9,111 bases of DNA. It comes from Ilumatobacteraceae bacterium (GTDB lineage: Bacteria; Actinomycetota; Acidimicrobiia; Acidimicrobiales; Ilumatobacteraceae). The notes under the pieces were generated by a model. The model was not told where the DNA came from. It did not search any database and saw only the letters and a list, made by a program, of their open reading frames with translations. The stretch covers positions 1 through 9,111 of the forward strand of contig JAHRVJ010000048.1 in assembly GCA_019090765.1 (NCBI GenBank), given 5' to 3'. This document shows positions 6,206-9,111 of this stretch, in pieces; position 1 is the first letter of the stretch; each line of letters begins with the position of its first letter. A program made the translations under genes and the position numbers.

Positions 6206-7395
6206 CGAACGGCGGCCGTAGGGTCGCCGTTACCGGACTCGGCGTCGTTGCGCCCGCTGGTATCGGCACCACCGAATTCTGGACAGGTCTTCTCGGTCCC
6301 GGCTTCACCGACGGCCGCGTCAACGACATCGTCGACTGGGACCCGTCGCCATACTTTGCGAGCAGCAAAGATGCTCGCCGCGCCGATCGCGTTCAACAGT
6401 TCGCACTCGGTGCCGCTGAAGAAGCGTTCGCCAGCGCTGGTGGACTCGACGCAATAGGGGTCGAGTCACCCCGGTTCGGCACCATCTTTGCCAGCGGGGT
6501 CGGCGGGCTACACACCCTGGAGGAACAGATCAATATCTGCGCCGAAAAGGGTGAACGCCGCGTTTCCCCGTTTCTTGTGCCGATGATGATGGTTAACGCT
6601 TCTGGTGCATCGATCTCGATGCGCTACGGCCTCCAAGGGCCAAACGAGACGATCTCCACGGCGTGTGCGGCTAGCACCCACGCCATTGGCTACGCGGCCC
6701 GGTTGATCAGGTGGGGGCTCATTGATGCTGTGGCTACGGGCGGCAGCGAGTCGTCATCCACTCGAACCGCGCTCGCGGGCTTCGGCAACATGACCGCGCT
6801 CACCAACGCTGGTATCAGCCGCCCCTTCGATACCGAACGTGACGGTTTTGTCATGGGTGAGGGTGCCGCGGTACTGATCCTTGAAGAATGGACGCATGCC
6901 GTAGACCGTGGCGCGCCGATCATCGGTGAAATTCTCGGTAGCGCGAGTAATGCTGACGCTCACCACATCACCGCTCCGTCCCCTGGCGGCGTCGGCGCGA
7001 TTGCCTGCATGCGACTCGCCCTCGCTGAGGCAGGTATCGAAGCAGATGCGATCAAGCAGGTGAATGCTCATGGAACATCGACGCCGCTCAATGACGCCGC
7101 CGAAGCCAGCGCCGTCTCAGCGGTGTTCGGCGAACGCGGGGTTCCGGTGGTTTCCACAAAAGGTGTAACGGGTCATGCCCTCGGCGCTGCTGGGGCATTG
7201 GAGGCCGCGGCCTCACTACTATCAATCAAACACGGCCTCATCCCGCCAACAGCCAATACGCAAACCCTTAGCGATGACATGAGCATTGACCTCGTCACCG
7301 GTGAAGCACGCGAATGGACGCCAGGGCCAGTGATCTCGAACAACTTCGGGTTCGGTGGCCACAACGGCAGCGTCATCATCTCCCCAGCCTCCTGA
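6202..7395 (+). CDS. fabF: 3-oxoacyl-ACP synthase II (elongating condensing enzyme)
   Basis: FabF condenses malonyl-ACP with acyl-ACP to extend the chain by two carbons. The 397-residue product, slightly shorter than the roughly 410 of typical FabF, has the full Cys-His-His set: Cys155 in STACAAS, His290 in NAHGTSTPLND and His325 in KGVTGHALGAAG with Lys320. The gating and oxyanion segment NNFGFGGHN lies near the C-terminus. The GTG start overlaps the acpP stop and gives the standard RRVAVTGLGVVAPAG beginning. No separate ribosome site is seen, in line with coupling to acpP. It is the last gene of the fab operon. FabF rather than KasA/KasB is preferred because there is a single copy and no mycolic acid genes are nearby. 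Confidence 0.95.
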   Translation: MTNGGRRVAVTGLGVVAPAGIGTTEFWTGLLGPGFTDGRVNDIVDWDPSPYFASSKDARRADRVQQFALGAAEEAFASAGGLDAIGVESPRFGTIFASGVGGLHTLEEQINICAEKGERRVSPFLVPMMMVNASGASISMRYGLQGPNETISTACAASTHAIGYAARLIRWGLIDAVATGGSESSSTRTALAGFGNMTALTNAGISRPFDTERDGFVMGEGAAVLILEEWTHAVDRGAPIIGEILGSASNADAHHITAPSPGGVGAIACMRLALAEAGIEADAIKQVNAHGTSTPLNDAAEASAVSAVFGERGVPVVSTKGVTGHALGAAGALEAAASLLSIKHGLIPPTANTQTLSDDMSIDLVTGEAREWTPGPVISNNFGFGGHNGSVIISPAS

Positions 7396-7433
7396 CCCGC
7401 CTTCCTGCTATCGAGGACCGACGGGCGAGCGGG

Positions 7434-7862
7434 CTAGGCGTCGACAAGAACGAAGAGCAGTTCGCACTGGCAGGCAACCTCGCCATCGAGGAGAGCCTTG
7501 CCCGAGCCCTTGCCGGCCCGTGCCGACATTCGCCCCAACTCGACTTCGAGGGTTAACTCATCACCCGGAACCACTTGGCGCCGAAACCGCGCCTTGTCAA
7601 GGCCGCCGAACAGCGGCAGCTTCCCCGCGAATCGCTCATCGGCTAACACTGCAGCGGCACCCACCTGAGCGATCGCCTCACACATCAGCACGCCAGGAAG
7701 CGTCGGTCGCCCTGGGAAGTGTCCGGCAAAGAAAAACTCATCCCCTGTGAGCTTCCAAGTCCCGGATGCTGAGACACCTGGGACAATCTCAGTCAGCTGA
7801 TCAACGAAGAGAAACGGGGCCCGGTGCGGAAGCAGATCGGATGGTTGGGGGAGATTGTTCAT
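7434..7862 (-). CDS. fabZ: 3-hydroxyacyl-ACP dehydratase
   Basis: FabZ removes water from 3-hydroxyacyl-ACP to give trans-2-enoyl-ACP, the step after FabG. The 142-residue hot-dog-fold protein has the catalytic His48 in AGHFPG and Glu62 in GVLMCEAIAQ, with the family spacing of 14. The N-terminal LLPHRAPFLFVD motif is also typical. I chose ATG 7862, which gives this standard N-terminus. A longer frame from 8006 would lie inside the upstream gene. The ribosome site is weak (GAAAGA a few nt upstream). The gene begins 10 nt after the HAD/PlsC stop, so the two are probably co-transcribed. It converges on fabF with 38 nt between stops. FabZ rather than FabA is likely because there is no isomerase context; the sequence alone cannot prove it. 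Confidence 0.94.
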   Translation of the reverse strand: MNNLPQPSDLLPHRAPFLFVDQLTEIVPGVSASGTWKLTGDEFFFAGHFPGRPTLPGVLMCEAIAQVGAAAVLADERFAGKLPLFGGLDKARFRRQVVPGDELTLEVELGRMSARAGKGSGKALLDGEVACQCELLFVLVDA

Positions 7863-7872
7863 CAAGGATCTT

Positions 7873-9111
7873 TCAGTGAGGGGCGGGATAGTCCGAGGCT
7901 GGCCCGCCGACAGGGGTGGCTTCATACCCTGGCGGGTACGTGAGGGCCAATTCTTCGGCTGTTGGCGTATGCCGGCGCCGAGCGGCATTGGGAAGAAGCT
8001 CGACAATCGCCTTCATGATTCGCTTCGTGTCGGCATCGATAGAGCGTCCCTTCTGCTCAACTTGATCACCAATACGAACACTCACCGTAGGCGGGTTGTT
8101 CACGTTGAGCATGTTGGGAAGGCGGCTCGACCGTGGCCAGACCTTCTCGGTTCCCCACAACCCAAGCGGAACGATCGGCGCCCCAGTCATCTGCGCTAGG
8201 CGTGCAGCACCGTGGCGACCTTTGGGCTGCTGGAAGAACGCTGGGCCGCGAGGGATCGTTCCCTGCGGCATGATCACCACGATCTCGCCACCGTCCAGAG
8301 ACTCTGCTGCGGCCAGGAGCGGCTCGTCTGAGGAGGACCCTCGGGCAACTCTAATACCCCCTACAGCCGCCAACAGCGGGCCGACCAGAGGCACTTCGAA
8401 CATCTCCTGCTTGCCCAGGAATCGCGCTGTCCGACCCGTTTGAGCGACGACCATCGTAAGCAAAAGCATGTCGAAGTAGCTGCGATGGTTGGCGCAGATT
8501 ATTGCGGGTCCTTCGGTAGGGATCTTCTCGATCCCCGAGATGTCGAATTTGGCGTAGGGGTAGAGAGCCGGGCGAGCAAGCTGCAACACGAGCTGTTGTA
8601 GCTCAAGACCCACCACCGGAACCTTCGCCACACCCGGGGCGACATCAAGATTAAGGGTCGGCCACCGCCTAATTGCGGCCAGCACCACCATTCGCGGGTC
8701 GGGGTTGACCACGACTGGATTTCCCACGGCCGCCAACAGGGGGGCGTCATAGACGCTGTCGGAATAGGCGAAGCTCTGCTCGAGCTCGATGTTGTTGGTA
8801 GCGGCCCAATCCTCAACCGCCGACAGCTTGCCAGCCGACCAAACGAACGGCCCATCAAGGGTGCCGTCGTAGGTGCCGTCAGCGCCAACTGCGTACCGTG
8901 TAGCGATAACGTCGTCGAGCCCGAGGCGATCGGCCAGCGGTTTGATCATGTCATAAGGGGTTGTGGTGGCCAATACCACCGGGCGGCCCGCCTCACGATG
9001 GTCGGAAAAAACGCTCTCTGCGAAAGGCTGGACCATCGTCTCCAGCTCGTCGGCGATGGCTTCAGCCGCGGCGCGGACAGCAGCCTGCTCGCGGCCCTTG
9101 GCCAACGCCAC
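7873..9111 (-). CDS. HAD-IB phosphatase/1-acylglycerol-3-phosphate acyltransferase fusion, N-terminus cut by the window edge
   Basis: This is a two-domain protein of the mycobacterial Rv2483c (PlsC) type; 412 residues are seen from the edge. The N-terminal HAD part lacks its first motif (DxDxT), which must lie outside the window. It keeps motif II (VLATTTPYD, 46-54), the motif III lysine (GKLS, Lys95) and motif IV (YSDSVYD, Asp118 and Asp122). The PlsC part has HX4D (NHRSYFD, His209 and Asp214), GKQEMFEVPLVGPLL, MPQGTIPRG (281-289) and APIVPLGLWG. PlsC enzymes acylate lysophosphatidic acid to phosphatidic acid at the membrane. Motif III has Gln283 where the classic consensus (PEGT) has Glu. 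The HAD domain is often annotated as a phosphoserine phosphatase relative, but its substrate is unknown. The first codon at the edge is GTG by chance; the true start lies beyond. It is followed by fabZ after 10 nt, linking chain synthesis to phospholipid assembly. Confidence 0.9.
   Translation of the reverse strand: MALAKGREQAAVRAAAEAIADELETMVQPFAESVFSDHREAGRPVVLATTTPYDMIKPLADRLGLDDVIATRYAVGADGTYDGTLDGPFVWSAGKLSAVEDWAATNNIELEQSFAYSDSVYDAPLLAAVGNPVVVNPDPRMVVLAAIRRWPTLNLDVAPGVAKVPVVGLELQQLVLQLARPALYPYAKFDISGIEKIPTEGPAIICANHRSYFDMLLLTMVVAQTGRTARFLGKQEMFEVPLVGPLLAAVGGIRVARGSSSDEPLLAAAESLDGGEIVVIMPQGTIPRGPAFFQQPKGRHGAARLAQMTGAPIVPLGLWGTEKVWPRSSRLPNMLNVNNPPTVSVRIGDQVEQKGRSIDADTKRIMKAIVELLPNAARRRHTPTAEELALTYPPGYEATPVGGPASDYPAPH

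Noticed and set aside
7396..7433. A rho-independent terminator between fabF and fabZ
   Set aside because: CCCGC/GCGGG at the ends and TCCT/AGGA inside can pair, but the loop is large, the stem is interrupted and there is no T-run on either strand.
7863..8006. A longer FabZ starting at 8006
   Set aside because: It would lie within the end of the HAD/PlsC gene. Its first 48 residues are Pro/Arg-rich without family similarity, and the usual FabZ start is at 7862.
1..9111. CRISPR array, insertion sequence, phage or defence genes
   Set aside because: I saw no regularly spaced repeats, terminal inverted repeats, transposase or integrase motifs, or nuclease/toxin pairs. All larger reading frames are explained by the listed genes.

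Overview
This window reads as an ordinary chromosomal stretch from a GC-rich actinobacterium. The Acidimicrobiia are my best guess, but that is an inference. It rests on a MabA-like FabG, a HAD-phosphatase/PlsC fusion of the mycobacterial Rv2483c type, an SCO6745-family protein, and a dissociated fab operon with no adjacent fas gene. No mobile element, CRISPR array, phage gene or defence system is visible. The content is mainly type II fatty acid synthesis (FAS II) and phospholipid synthesis.

Left part (1-2912, all minus strand). A tRNA with a Leu-type CAA anticodon (2836-2912) is followed downstream by an SCO6745-family protein (1943-2770), a 14-TM-type DHA2 major facilitator transporter (222-1901), and the start of a small charged, helical protein that runs off the left edge (1-175). 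The three protein genes lie head to tail and could be one transcript.

Middle (2913-7395, plus strand). An 85-bp divergent intergenic region holds two inverted TAGCCT boxes and a 12-bp perfect palindrome. It opens into fabD-fabH-fabG-acpP-fabF. These genes supply malonyl-ACP (FabD), start the chain (FabH), reduce the 3-keto group (FabG), carry the chain (AcpP) and elongate it (FabF). Spacing is tight, with 4-nt overlaps at fabH/fabG and acpP/fabF. A longer gap before acpP may hold an internal promoter. FabD carries a C-terminal extension that looks like a biotinyl/lipoyl-type hammerhead domain without the lysine-bearing hairpin; this is the most unusual protein feature in the window.

Right part (7434-9111, minus strand, convergent with fabF). 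fabZ (3-hydroxyacyl-ACP dehydratase) lies 10 nt downstream of a HAD-IB phosphatase/1-acylglycerol-3-phosphate acyltransferase fusion that is cut at the right edge. With fabZ, the window encodes every FAS II step except acetyl-CoA carboxylase and enoyl-ACP reductase. The PlsC fusion probably channels acyl groups into phosphatidic acid. The window therefore links acyl-chain production to phospholipid assembly, with two oppositely oriented units meeting in a 38-bp gap.
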